A stretch of DNA of 64,000 nucleotides from Gnetum montanum (GCA_015680685.1 MNCI01008302.1:575848-639847), one strand, 5' to 3'. Positions 45,290 through 55,350 are shown, counted from the first letter of the stretch. Notes: generated by a model from the sequence alone, not told the origin. Numbers and translations are program-made.

Positions 45290-45540
45290 TCACATAGGAG
45301 TTGCCAACTCTAGTGGTTTCTCCTCTTCAAAGGATTCATTATAATGTTTAGAAAAATTATCAAAATCATTTATACCTTCCACATGAAGTATGCTGAAATT
45401 TAGCACATGCATTCTAAACAATGCATTAACCACCACATTAGCTTTTCTACTTTTGTGCTCCTCCTTGGGCACAAGCACTATTGCATCAACCACCACATTA
45501 GCTTTTCCACTTTTGTTTTGCTCCATTGGCACAAGCATAG
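45290..45540 (-). pseudogene. RNase H C-terminal remnant with an internal duplication (E2)
   Basis: The frame at 45,290-45,538 contains LVPMEQNKSGKANVVVDAIV directly followed by LVPKEEHKSRKANVVVNALF, a 20-residue tandem duplication. Then come MHVLNFSILHVEGINDFDNF and a short tail. K-x-G-K-x-N-V-V-x-D-A-L-S is the conserved end of Ty3 RNase H. The rest of RNase H and RT are missing; the frame next runs into protease-linker sequence at 45,550-45,650. Confidence 0.75.
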
Positions 45541-45650
45541 CTGGAACTTCATAAGGTGAAATTGACTCCCTTACAAACTCATTTGAAATTAATTCCTCTA
45601 CTTACCTTTACAATTGAACTCACTAATTTAGTGTCATTTAGTATGCCCTT

Positions 45651-46477
45651 TGATGGGATGCGATATCACATGGGTCGCGATATCGTGTACGCGATATCGC
45701 GTCGTCCCCCACGATATCGCGTACGCAATATTGCAGTCTGTCGCCAAGTCTATAAATAAGATGCAACTCTCCCTTTGTTTCAAATCTAGATCTAGAACTT
45801 AGTGAAACTATGGCAGTGGTACCTCTCTAGAGATAGAATATTTTCCATGTGCCCACAGTAGGAGCTCCAAAGTGAACGGATCTTTATTTGAGCAAATATT
45901 GTACCTGAACACATGTTTGTGTACGGAAATAAAGACGAACTTCTTGGATAAACCTTGCAATGCATGGAATAGGATAAATAGGATTTTATTTATTATTATT
46001 TACTGTTTACCATTTAAATGCTTTATTAGTAATTAAATCTCTCTCAACCCTTCTCTCAGAGTTAAGTGCCTCAGTACAATCGCTTCAAGCACATGCATTA
46101 CGCTTGGTGATCCCAACAACGATTCGCGTTTGGTAACCAAGGTTGCATTGGTTCAGGGTGTAAATGGTAAGTGGGAATGGATGCTAATGCTAGCTTAATT
46201 CAAACTTAGTTAGTTAGTTAAAGTTAGTCAATTAGTCTCTTCAATCCTTCATCTTATCAGCATAGGAGATAAAATAGAAAAGCTATAAAAATCATATACC
46301 TCGGACTTACTTAACCATACACAGTGAAAAATACAAGTAAGTCTAGGAAGACAACAAATAATTAACCTTAAGTGTTCCATGAGGCGTGTAGGTACTTAGT
46401 CTACGGAGTTCGACCGAATCGTGGGTGTTACGCTCATATTCGTATGGTTGAGTGTAGGGGTACCTCGCCACTCATCA
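45651..46477 (+). repeat. 5' LTR of E4
   Basis: TGATGGGATGCGATATC...CCACTCATCA. U3 carries four GATATC palindromes plus one AATATT word within about 80 bases (45,661-45,732), then a TATA box at 45,751. Compared with the 3' LTR it shows roughly 8-9% differences over 420 aligned bases by hand count and fewer U3 repeats. Confidence 0.9.
45751..45760 (+). promoter_or_regulatory. TATA box of E4 5' LTR
   Basis: TATAAATAAG after CCAAGTC; identical in the 3' LTR at 51,871-51,880, and TATAAATAAG again in the E5 LTR at 57,895. The GATATC array lies just upstream in all three. Confidence 0.75.
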
Positions 46478-46479
46478 TA

Positions 46480-46496
46480 GGCACCGTTGTTGGGGA
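46480..46496 (+). promoter_or_regulatory. Primer binding site, tRNA-Asp-like (E4)
   Basis: GGCACCGTTGTTGGGGA, two bases after the LTR end, close to the Athila/Tat site TGGCGCCGTTGCCGGGGA. Confidence 0.85.
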
Positions 46497-46619
46497 CTAA
46501 GTGCTTGTGTGCTAAGTAGAACATAGGAGATCACTCACATCGTTAGAAGCTTATACGAACCTTAGGGTTAATTAAATAAAAAATTATATAACGATTAATC
46601 AGCACACCGATAAGGCACA

Positions 46620-48110
46620 ATGTCTTCTTCTTCTTCTCACAAGAGCATTACACCACCTAGGGATCATACTAGAAACAGTTGGCAGTCTAAAAACATAACC
46701 AAAATCAGATAGTTCCTCAAAAATATAGGGTGGTATATACTCATCTCAATGAGTACATACCCAATTTTACTTTTATCCTCCATAAGGATGAATAGATGTG
46801 CTGGAGAGACTTGCAAGGTAACATAGTGTTACCTCTAGATCGTGCTATCCCTAACATGCTCCTTCGTGCTTTAGCACAGATAAGCATGATGGAATTATAT
46901 GCTGAATACGTTGCGGCTGATTTTGACATGAGGGATTACCATCCCACATCCGCACAATGTCTAAGGGACTCAAGGCAGGAGAGCCATCATACATTGTTAA
47001 AGGGAAAAGGGGTCCCACACGTCCTAAGTGAAATTGGAGATGGTGAACCACTTATAACAGGTTCTCTATCAAAAGATGTTTTCCCTCGTAATGATAGTGA
47101 GGAGGTGGGGTATCAGAACCTACGCTCCATGATACACAACCCTGGTTCTGACCCCCGTGAACACTAGCTATTCACTAAGGGGACAATAACACATGACAAG
47201 GACGGGCACTCAGATTGTCATCACGATCGGGGCTGAAGCCACAGAAGAGAAGGTAAGAAACATCATCATGGTGATGGTTCTCCTTCTTCTTCCCCTTCAT
47301 CTCATCATTCACCCTCTCCTTCCACATTTGGGCGTAGTCATAAAGAGTATAATGGTGAGGATAGAGGTAGGAAAAATAAGAGACCTTGACAAGAGAGTCG
47401 AGAGCAAGGACAAGGGCATGAATGAAGGGAAAATAGGGAACAATGAAGACATCATAGACGTCATGAAAGAGATGATCATGAAGAACCCCTACTTGCCACT
47501 CAAAGTATGCTAAATATAGTAGAGGCTATGAGGATACCAACAAGGCATCAAAAGGATAGTCGGATCAAGAGATTGGATATGAATAACATCCCACGATTTG
47601 AAGGGGGATACAACACTGATCNTATGGAAGCAAGGTACTCATGAACCCTTAGATGCTACCATGGGCCACTACTACGCATTACTACATCATTGCCTAGGCC
47701 ATGGTTATGCACAGCAGGATCAACTTTGCCACATCATAGATGGGCTAAGGTATGAAACTAGGAGAACCCTTGGGACTTATGCCCATGGGAGATTATTAGA
47801 ACTTAGATCCCATGAAATTCATCACTTGTTGGAACAAGTAGCCAAAGAAGAAGGGGAGCTACACAAAAGAAAAAGTGCAGAAGAATATAACCATGATCCT
47901 TCCCTTCAAAAGAAGGGAGTGAGATTCTGCGATGAAGAGGATGAGTCACCACTTGAAGAGTTGGTGAACAAAATAACCTTGCCACTCCAAAAACTAACAA
48001 CAGAAGTATCGGCTAAGGTAGATGAAGTATGGAGCTCCTTAGATAGTAAAATTGAAACTGTCCTAAAGATTGTAGAGGAGTCTAAGGAGGAATGAAGTAG
48101 TGACAAGGAC
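46620..48110 (+). pseudogene. Athila-like gag (E4), best-preserved copy but gapped
   Basis: ATG at 46,620 (MSSSSSHKS). After early frameshifts, the frame at 46,796-47,167 encodes the N-terminal domain (GNIVLPLDRAIPNMLLRALA). A Ser/His/Arg-rich linker follows (47,190-47,480), then the capsid: LDMNNIPRFEGGYN near 47,575, a break at the single N at 47,622, and the rest at 47,630-48,095 (ATMGHYYALLHHCLGHGYAQ, DGLRYETRRTLGTYAHGRL, EEYNHDPSLQKKGVRF, a C-terminal coiled coil). Compared with E5, about 226 bases of capsid are missing at the N. Capsid would assemble the cytoplasmic particle. Confidence 0.8.
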
Positions 48111-48740
48111 AAGAAAAAGCGGAGAGATTCAGGCCCTGCATGTGACAATGGTAAGGGAAAAATAACTATCTCTGATGAGGTTGTGGACTCAGACATAACA
48201 ATGATAGTGGATGTGAGATCTTCCAATATGACCATCCTAAGGGATGTTGTCCAATCATCTCACATCTACAAGAGTCTGGGGGTGTATGCACTTAACCCAA
48301 GACTTAATAGATAGCAAACACCCCAAAGGTTACTTTATCCCCAAGGTAACCCAAGACAGTTTCACCAAATGTTGATGTACTATCCAAGTGGAACTCCACC
48401 ACAACCCACCAGGCAACATCAGTAGTGGCAATACCCATAGTCATGGGGGATGCCACAACCGAAACAACAATACCCTTACTGGCAACCCAATCCTTATGGC
48501 TACTACATGCAGTAGTCGATTTCTCCAAGTGACTCCATGGGTCACAGAACTCCCCAACGTCACTACTAAGTTTTGGAGTACTTTAGAAGGACTCCTTCTC
48601 CTCTAGGAGATGCTCCACATCCATACCATCCTCCTAATTCATCTTCCTCTCTTCCATCATTAGTTCCCATACCATCCTCTCGAACAATGCAAGGGGAACT
48701 CCCCACTCAACCATAGCAACGTAATGCTACGAGAGCCGTA
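48111..48740 (+). pseudogene. Gag zinc-motif and Pro/Gln/Tyr-rich tail (E4)
   Basis: Near 48,209 the motif reads C-E-I-F-Q-Y-D-H-P-K-G-C-C: the second cysteine of the Athila-type CX2CX3HX3C zinc motif has become Phe (E5 keeps it). It is followed by SHLQES and a long tail rich in Pro, Gln, Asn and Tyr (48,300-48,740) with several stops. Confidence 0.7.
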
Positions 48741-49508
48741 ACCATTCAACCCACTGCTAGTTCTGACTACGACAAAAAGAGAAGACCTTTCTTCAAAACC
48801 AAAAGCCTAGACAAGCTCTCACAATCACAAGCGGTTGAGTCTAGGTATGCTCCTCCAACATATAAGGCTTTGGAGCACCCTTTAGTCCAACAACAGAGCT
48901 TAACGCATACGTTTATATTAACACATACCATAGCCGATTGGATCAAGGTAGGCCACCTTCCTAGGAAACTATTTGACCCTATAAGTTCCTTAATCTACCT
49001 CCAAGTCATTGGAAATGAATCACATAAGGCTCTTCTTGACACAGGTTCTGGAGTCAACCTAATATCATGAGAAATGTATCAAGCTTGGAACCTACCCCAA
49101 CTCAAGAAGAGCAACATTCAATTAGAGCTAGCTGACCAGTCCATCACCATTCCCTTCGGATTGGTGGAGGACATTGTTGCCACTGTGTGTGGTTGGTCAT
49201 ACCCAGTCAATTTCCTGGTGATAGAAGTTAAGAACAACGAAGGGGACTTCCCAATTATCATGGGAAGGGCATGGCTAAGTAAAATAGATGCATGCCTAGG
49301 GATTTGTGATCTTTCTTTGGAGATATCTAAGGTAAATATTTATGAAATGATCAAGAAGAAGAAAGTTCCATGCATCACATACAGTGATTCATCGGGTGAT
49401 GACATGGAAGAATGCTCAGCATCTCCTCCATGCAACAGGTGTGCCCTTGAAACTTTGTATGTAGCAACCACACAAGTAGTAGACACCCCGTGGTTGATAG
49501 CTAGTTGA
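48741..49508 (+). pseudogene. Retropepsin-like protease (E4)
   Basis: Frame 48,870-49,070 runs through FILTHTIADWIKVGHLPRKL and SHKALLDTGSGVNLIS, with an intact D-T-G active site. A TGA at 49,070 follows. Frame 49,074-49,508 continues MYQAWNLPQLKKSNIQLELA, ITIPFGLVEDIVATVCGWSY, NNEGDFPIIMGRAWLSKID and CDLSLEIS. One stop apart from this the domain is complete, making it the best protease of the four Athila-like copies. It would cleave Gag. Confidence 0.85.
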
Positions 49509-49750
49509 AAGAGTAGACCAACATGCATGGAAAAAACTAGGGGAACAACTCATGTCCACAACGAAGGCATAGATACATTGGAATATGAGCGTCGCCGACT
49601 TCCACCCCTTAATCTAAGAACATCAATGGGGAGAAGTTGGGCACTTCTAAGAAATTCAAATAGGTGCTCATTATTTCAGATCTCTCCCTTTCCATTCAGT
49701 CATGGGGGAGATGGCCACCTATGCTAATCATTTGGGGGCCCTTAGTTCTT
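49509..49750 (+). other. Post-protease junction with CATGGGGGAGATGG motif
   Basis: No RT follows the protease. Within 190 bases comes TTCAGTCATGGGGGAGATGG (49,696-49,715), then ATCATTTGGGGGCCC. These look like non-coding 3' element sequence. The same change-over is seen in EA2 near 16,832. Confidence 0.55.
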
Positions 49751-49950
49751 TTTAAATTTTTGTTTNNNNNNNNNNNNTTTTACACATTTTTGTTTTACAC
49801 GTTTTTGTTTTACACATTTTTGTTTTACACGTTTTTGTCTTACTCGTTTTTGTTTTACACATTTTTGTTTTACACATTTTTGTCTTACACATTTTTGTTT
49901 TACACATTGTTGTTTTACACAATTTTGTCTTGCACATTTTTGTTTTACAC
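49751..49950 (+). repeat. 15-bp tandem array (TTTTTGTTTTACACA), interrupted by 12 N
   Basis: About a dozen copies of a 15-bp unit with variants ACACG, ACTCG and GTCTTACAC. Twelve N at 49,766-49,777 interrupt it, so copy number is unknown. Because the unit is a multiple of three, open frames with period-5 peptides appear on both strands; these are artefacts of the repeat. Confidence 0.92.
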
Positions 49951-51722
49951 CATCATTCATGATTTTTCATTTCTTATGTGTGTGTGGGTGTTATCAATCT
50001 TGTAAGTTTATCACCCAATAAGTGTTCTTCATGATGGTATGAACTATTTTTCATATTGATTGGTAATGTTTGGTTTTTACCTTTAAGTTATGATGTTGAT
50101 ACTAAGGTATGTTTCTTTTGATATGGCAGGAAATGAGTTCACTTCATCTACACATGCACCAATTTATATGATCTCTCTCAGCTTGGAAATGTATAGTCCC
50201 TTTCTAAATAAGAACTATTAACAGATCGGTGACTGGGTATTTCTCAAACTAAGGAAGGACGCAAGGATTGAAAAGGGTGTGACTTCAAGGGAACTTGATG
50301 CATTTGTGCTGGCCACTCTTTTGGGTGCTTAGATGTTTTCTTCTTGAGTGTTCATACCGCTTTGACGTTACCCAATTATTGGGAAGCTTAGCAAATAAAA
50401 ATAACAAAGTCTTTGCATGGTGTGGTTCTCACGTATAAACACATAAAACAAAAAAAAATGTGAGAATTCAAAGCACACCACTTAGAAGAAATAATCCTTT
50501 GGGCTACAAGAACTAGTTATGGAACTCAAAATAAACATGTTCCCTCTAACTAAGGCCCTTCTCGCTTCCCATTCTCTCCTCCTTTGTTTCGTCGAAATGG
50601 TGGTGACTCTTCAGGAAAGCATTCTTGTTACTTCAAGGGGATGGATTGGCCGAATGTATTGATGTGAAGTCACTGGATGTGGTTTGCTTAAGGCCAGACT
50701 TGGAATGGGATTTGCTAAGTCACATTAATCATGAAATACACAAGGGGCTATACACCACCTTGTTCTTGGGATTCCATTCCATTCTCTTCTCTCCATCCTT
50801 CTCTCCATTATTCACCCCATTTCTGGTTGTATCATTAGTGTATATTTTGGTTGACGCATTGTTTTCTTTTTGGTAAATTCTTGCAGTTAAGACTCTAACT
50901 CTTGTTCCAAATGACATTCCAAGAGCCTATGGACTCTTTGACTGTGGGTTTGTCAAGGCATTAAGGGCATGAGCCTGCTTTGGGGAGGATCCACTAACAT
51001 TCCTATTTTGGTGCACTAGTTAACTTCTTTCTCGTAACATTTTTGCAATCTATTTTATTTTGTTCATTTCCATCTTGACATCCATTTCATCGACGTTATA
51101 GTTGTTTCTTTTTCTTCATCTTTCTTATTCCTTTTCTTTTCCCATTCTCTCACTACTAGAGGTTCACGATTAGTCATGGGGGTACGAGGCCCAATTTTTT
51201 TGATTTTCTCCTAACCCCTACACCTTCAGTAGTCATCAAGATTATATCTCTAGACCCACAATCAGCCATACCACAACCTAGCCAATGGCCCTTTCATCGA
51301 AGCAAGGTATCAACTACATTGTAATTTATTTACCCTTGCTAATATAATGACTATGTTGTGTGTGCAGATGACAATCATACAATAACGAATTGGATCTAGA
51401 GGGGACACCTGGAATGGAGCGGTGCTAGAGCAGCTATGCAAGGAGCAAGATCAATGGTGCACTTATGGATGGACAACAAAAGACACAATCTTGGCATTGG
51501 CAGCAGCAAAATTTTTTTCTCTCTCTCAGCTGCCAAATAAGGCCTAATGTCAAATGTAATAAGGTGTTCACTCTTTTTGACATGAACACAAATTTTATCT
51601 TATCTTGTAATGATGATCTGTTCACATGTCATCCCATTAGTTCCATTTGAGTTAATAATCCCATACCGTCCCAATATTTTGTAAGGAACTCAAGGATGAG
51701 GTTTTATTTATTCATGCGGGTA
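49951..51722 (+). other. E4 3' non-coding region
   Basis: 1.7 kb between the array and the 3' LTR. No domain recognised. CTCACTACTAGAGG and TAGTCATGGGGGTACGAGGC (near 51,171) form a second GGGGG-containing motif. A long envelope-like frame is not seen. The sequence just before the 3' LTR (TTCATGCGGGTA) is not clearly purine-rich. Confidence 0.5.
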
Positions 51723-52597
51723 TGATGGGACGTGATATTGCATGGGCTACGATATTGCTTATGCGATATCACATACGTCACAATATTGCATCCCATGTAA
51801 TATCGCGTACACGATATCGCATCGTCCCCTGCGATATCGCGTACGTGATATCATGGTCCTCCGCCAAGTCTATAAATAAGAGGCGACTCTCCCTTTATTT
51901 CACATCTAGATCTAGACCTTAGTGAAACTTTGGCAGTTTTACCTCTCCAGAGATAGAATATTTTCCATGTGCCTACAGTAGGAGCTCCAAAGTGAACAAA
52001 TCTTTATTCGAGCAAATATTGTACCTGAACACATGTTTGTGTACGACAATAAAGACGAACTTCTTGGATAAACCTTGTAGTGCATGAAATAGGCTAAATA
52101 GGATTTTATTTATTGTTATTTACTATTGACCATTTAAATGCTTTATTAGTAATTAAATCTCTCTCAACCCTTCTCTCCTAGTTAAGTGCCTCAGTACGAC
52201 CGCTTTGAGCACATGCATTACGCTTGGTGATCCCAGCAACGATTAGCGTTTGGTAACCAAGGTTGCATTGGTTCAAGGTATGAATGGTAAGTGGGAATGG
52301 ATGTTGATGCTAGCTTAATTTAGACTTAGTTAGTTAGTTAAAGCTAGTCAATTAGTCTCTTCATCCCTTCATCTTATCAGCATAGGAGATAAAACAGAAA
52401 AGCTATAAAAATCATATACCTCGAACTTACTTAACCATACACCATGACAAATACAAGTAAGTCTAGGAAGATAATGAATAATTAACCTTAAGTGTTTCAT
52501 GAGGTGTGTAGGCACTTAGTCTGTGGAGTTTGACTAGATCGCGCATGTTACGCTTGTATTCGTATGGTTGAGTGTAGGGGTACCTCACCACACATCA
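51723..52597 (+). repeat. 3' LTR of E4
   Basis: TGATGGGACGTGATATT...CCACACATCA, 875 bp, 48 bp longer than the 5' LTR. The difference lies mainly in the U3 palindrome array, which has eight GATATC/GATATT/AATATC-type words here against five in the 5' LTR. TATA box at 51,871. Followed by CCCTC and then E2 protease sequence. Confidence 0.9.
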
Positions 52598-53400
52598 CCC
52601 TCTTATTTGAGATGGTAGCACCAAGAATGAAATCAATTTAGTGTTTAACATTCATCATTAGTAGTAATTCATCGAATTCCCCTTTAAAAACCTTTAAAAA
52701 TTTCTCCTTTAAGCCTAGAACACCTGTTAGAAGATCTACATGCACATCATCATGGTAGAAGCAATAGTTGAAATAATCATAAAACAAAATTAGCTTCATC
52801 ATGTTCCTTAATATATTCCTTCTCTCAAGAAGAATTAAGAAAGAATTAAGTAATATTTACTACCTTACTAATTTAGATATTATCAAAATCAACTCATGGA
52901 TTCCTAGATCTTCCTACACTAACACATTTCTTGTTTCATCAAACTAAGCACTATTATAAAAAATTCAAGGCCTTCCAAGTATTACATTAGCACAAACATT
53001 TAGTAGCATATCACATTTCATAACATCATAAAAACTCTAAATTTTAAATTTCAAGACATATTGCTCCATCACCTCTTGATATAAATCTCTTAATAACTAA
53101 TGCACCTTATAGGGTTTAGGATGAGAGCTTGTTACTAAACCCAATCTAGCAATTTTTCTAGAAGAAATAATATTTTTATAGGCTCCACCATAAAAAAACA
53201 TGTATTTATTTTCCACTAAGAAAACATCTAGTCCTAATCCAAAATAATAATTTCTTTGGTGGATGGTCTCCTCTATTCATATTTCTCATAAATGTATCAA
53301 TATTTAATTCTAAAACTTTCTTAATTTTGGGAGTATTAGGATTACCTTTCTAAAGAGATTAGCTTAATGTTTCCTCTACCTCATTGGTTTGTACATTCTT
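52598..53400 (-). pseudogene. Protease region remnant (E2)
   Basis: Minus-strand counterpart of E1 22,980-23,570 and E3 30,601-31,236: the GEREYIKEHDE-like linker near 52,795-52,820, an R-P-W/N-F block near 52,955-52,980, and a start with FLSGK and an L-G-L-V-T-S/N-P block near 53,115-53,215. Stops throughout. E4 is inserted directly beyond its downstream end. Confidence 0.7.
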
Positions 53401-54514
53401 ACCCTTGGCTACCTTGTAAAGTGGGCATTCCCATTGCTTATGTCTCCACTCTCCACATTTGAAGCACTAAATCTTGAATGACTTTCTATCTTGATCCTTA
53501 CCTTCTTTGTCTTGATCCTTCTTGGCTTTACTCTTCTCATCACTCTTTTCATGCTTCTTATCAAGGCTGCCATCCATGTCTTTATATTTTAACTTATATG
53601 ATTTTTTATATTAGATCCCTTGTCCTTTTCCTTTGATGTTTATTTTCTCCTATTTCCAAATCCAGTAAGATTTCTTTATACCTTAAGAACTAAATCATAA
53701 GCCTCATCAAGCATTTGAGGCTCATAGAATGATAACTCTTACTAGTAAGTCATTTTAATATCTCCCTGAAAGATTGGAGCCTATTCATATTTCTTCCAAT
53801 TTACCTTAGCATAATGCAATAGATCAAAAAATTCAATGTAAAATTCCTTGACATCTTTGTCTCCTTGTCTAAGGAATTTTAGCTTCATGATTATCTTTTA
53901 TCTTTCTCTAGATTGCTCAAATTTCTATTACAACCTATATTTCATCAAGGACCAATCCCTAATAGGTTGACTATTTTATTTTTGATAACTTTAGGATTCT
54001 TTTTACCACTAAGTTGAAGTAATTCCTTCTTATCTAGATTCTACAATTAATTTGGTACCTCTTCCAACTCAAAATGTTTGTTTGGTATCTTAAGCTAGCT
54101 TGCAAAAGTAGTGGTGTTTTGTACATCATTGAAAGTCCTTAGCTTCAAATATGGTAGTTTTGTAGTATTTCTAAATGTCCTAGAAAGTCTTTCTTCATCT
54201 ACATTGTTAAGCTTGCCATGGGAAAAAGTAGAAGATGGTGATGAAACCCTTTGAGTTCTAAAATGAGGATCTAAATTTCCTTTCCTTAGAACCCTAGGCT
54301 AATAGGTTCTTACACTTTCATAGCTAGAATTTTCTTCCTCCCCATTGAATCTTCTTTCACTAGGCTAAGAAACTTCTTTATTATCATTTGCACAAGAAAG
54401 TGCATCATTAACACATTGCTACATATGTCTAGAACCTACATTCTAATCTACCTTAGCGATAATCTCATCTAATCGATCAATCATTAGCTAAAAGAAAGGT
54501 TTCTTGTTCTCCAT
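53401..54514 (-). pseudogene. Gag remnant with intact CCHC zinc knuckle (E2)
   Basis: On the minus strand it starts at ATG 54,514 (MENKKPFF). The capsid opening is near 54,110-54,190 and the capsid body at 53,690-54,100. A Lys/Asp-rich linker (53,480-53,660) is followed by a complete zinc knuckle at 53,425-53,466: CFKCGEWRHKQWEC (CX2CX4HX4C). E1 and E3 lack this intact form. After it come YKVAKGKNVQT and the gag-protease linker. The capsid has stops and drift. Confidence 0.75.
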
Positions 54515-54620
54515 GTTTTAATTCAAGTCTTGAATAGTTTTTTAATGAGCCACCTAAAAAAAACAAAAATATATAACCAAATCCTAACCAACAACAAACC
54601 CTTATGCTCTAATAATAATA

Positions 54621-54637
54621 ACCTAGCTCTAATACTA
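54621..54637 (-). promoter_or_regulatory. Primer binding site, tRNA-Met-like (E2)
   Basis: On the minus strand TAGTATTAGAGCTAGGT follows the LTR end; compare TGGTATCAGAGC plus the usual downstream TAGG. Confidence 0.7.
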
Positions 54638-54639
54638 AT

Positions 54640-55350
54640 TACTGGAGTAGGGTCACTTAACTTTTATTTAACCCTTCAAATACACTAAATCCAAAAAATA
54701 TGTAAGATAAAGAATTGCTAGAAAACAAAGTCTAGCTATCTTCTATTAAATTAAAGAAGATAGAAATAAAATAGATCCACAAATCCTAGATTACAAATCA
54801 CAACTCTCACACACTTAATAATATTGCAAAGAATGAGGTTGTACAATCTTATAATGATTATCCTTAATGAAAGGCTCAATCAAATTAGATCTTATAACAC
54901 ATATTTAAGATCCAACACACACACACATAGAGTTATGGCCAAGATCACACACATAGATTGACCTTAAAGATGTACACCACTCTTATGTAATCTTTTTCTC
55001 CTAACTCTCTTTTCTTTTCTCTACTATTTTGGATTCTAGACTACTCCTCTTGAATGCAATTACCACTAGTAATCCAACTACTACATTTATCACAAATAAA
55101 TGATAAGAAAATCTAGAACTAGTTTTTTCTAATTAATATCTATCATTGGATATACCATATTAGAGTTTATCTTGGAATATCTCCCATTTTTTCCTTTTTT
55201 TTCTTTTTCTCCCTACTACTCATAGTAAAGATGTCACTTGTTATTTTTTATTTTTTATATCTTGTAGTAAATACATCTCTCCAACTCTTTGAACTTTCAA
55301 ATCAATCACTTTTAAAGATGAAAAAGATGTTAGAAGAGGTGTTCCTAAAT
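54640..55350 (-). repeat. 5' LTR of E2
   Basis: Pairs with 43,576-44,246 (about 710 versus 670 bp). It contains an extra CACACACACACACA-type stretch with a near-duplicate of GATCxxACACACAxAGA at 54,905-54,960, absent from the 3' LTR and accounting for part of the length difference. Confidence 0.85.

Larger units (their letters stand above)
45651..52597 (+). mobile_element. Nested Athila-like LTR element E4, gag-protease only
   Basis: A 6,947-bp element inserted into E2. LTRs at 45,651-46,477 and 51,723-52,597 both begin TGATGGGA and end CATCA. The flanking pentamers are CCCTT and CCCTC, a probable target-site duplication with one mismatch; the unbroken site in E3 near 30,610 reads GTCTC. The primer site is tRNA-Asp-like. 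Gag and protease are present; RT, RNase H and integrase are absent, and the protease is followed by a CATGGGGGAGATGG motif, a 15-bp tandem array and 1.7 kb of non-coding sequence. It would depend on enzymes from elsewhere. Confidence 0.9.
43576..55350 (-). mobile_element. Ty3/gypsy element E2 (minus), split by nested element E4
   Basis: Minus-strand relative of E1 and E3. The 5' LTR is at 54,640-55,350, with primer site 54,621-54,637, gag 53,400-54,514 and protease 52,598-53,400. The nested 6.95-kb E4 (45,651-52,597) follows, then the protease-RT linker (to 45,540), an RNase H end, an integrase C-terminus and the 3' LTR (43,576-44,246). RT, most of RNase H and the integrase core are absent, so E2 is internally deleted apart from the nested insertion. 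Without E4 it would be about 4.8 kb. Confidence 0.85.

Noticed and set aside
45644-45651. LTR start of E4 at TGCCC (45,644) and TGCGG (51,715) instead of TGATGGGA
   Set aside because: Comparison with the uninterrupted target in E3 favours TATGCCCTT as host flank, and it gives a near-perfect 5-bp duplication; the alternative cannot be fully excluded.
47193-47513. Independent small gene at the hydrophobic plus frame
   Set aside because: It is a shifted frame over the Ser/His/Arg-rich gag linker of E4.
49664-50005. Long open frames (plus, and minus at 49,742-49,960) with repeating five-residue peptides
   Set aside because: They are produced by the 15-bp tandem array, whose unit is a multiple of three, and span the N gap; not a gene.
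51434-51922. Short frames near the 3' LTR of E4 as an envelope-like gene
   Set aside because: They are short, overlap on both strands, run into the LTR and show no signal peptide or membrane pattern.
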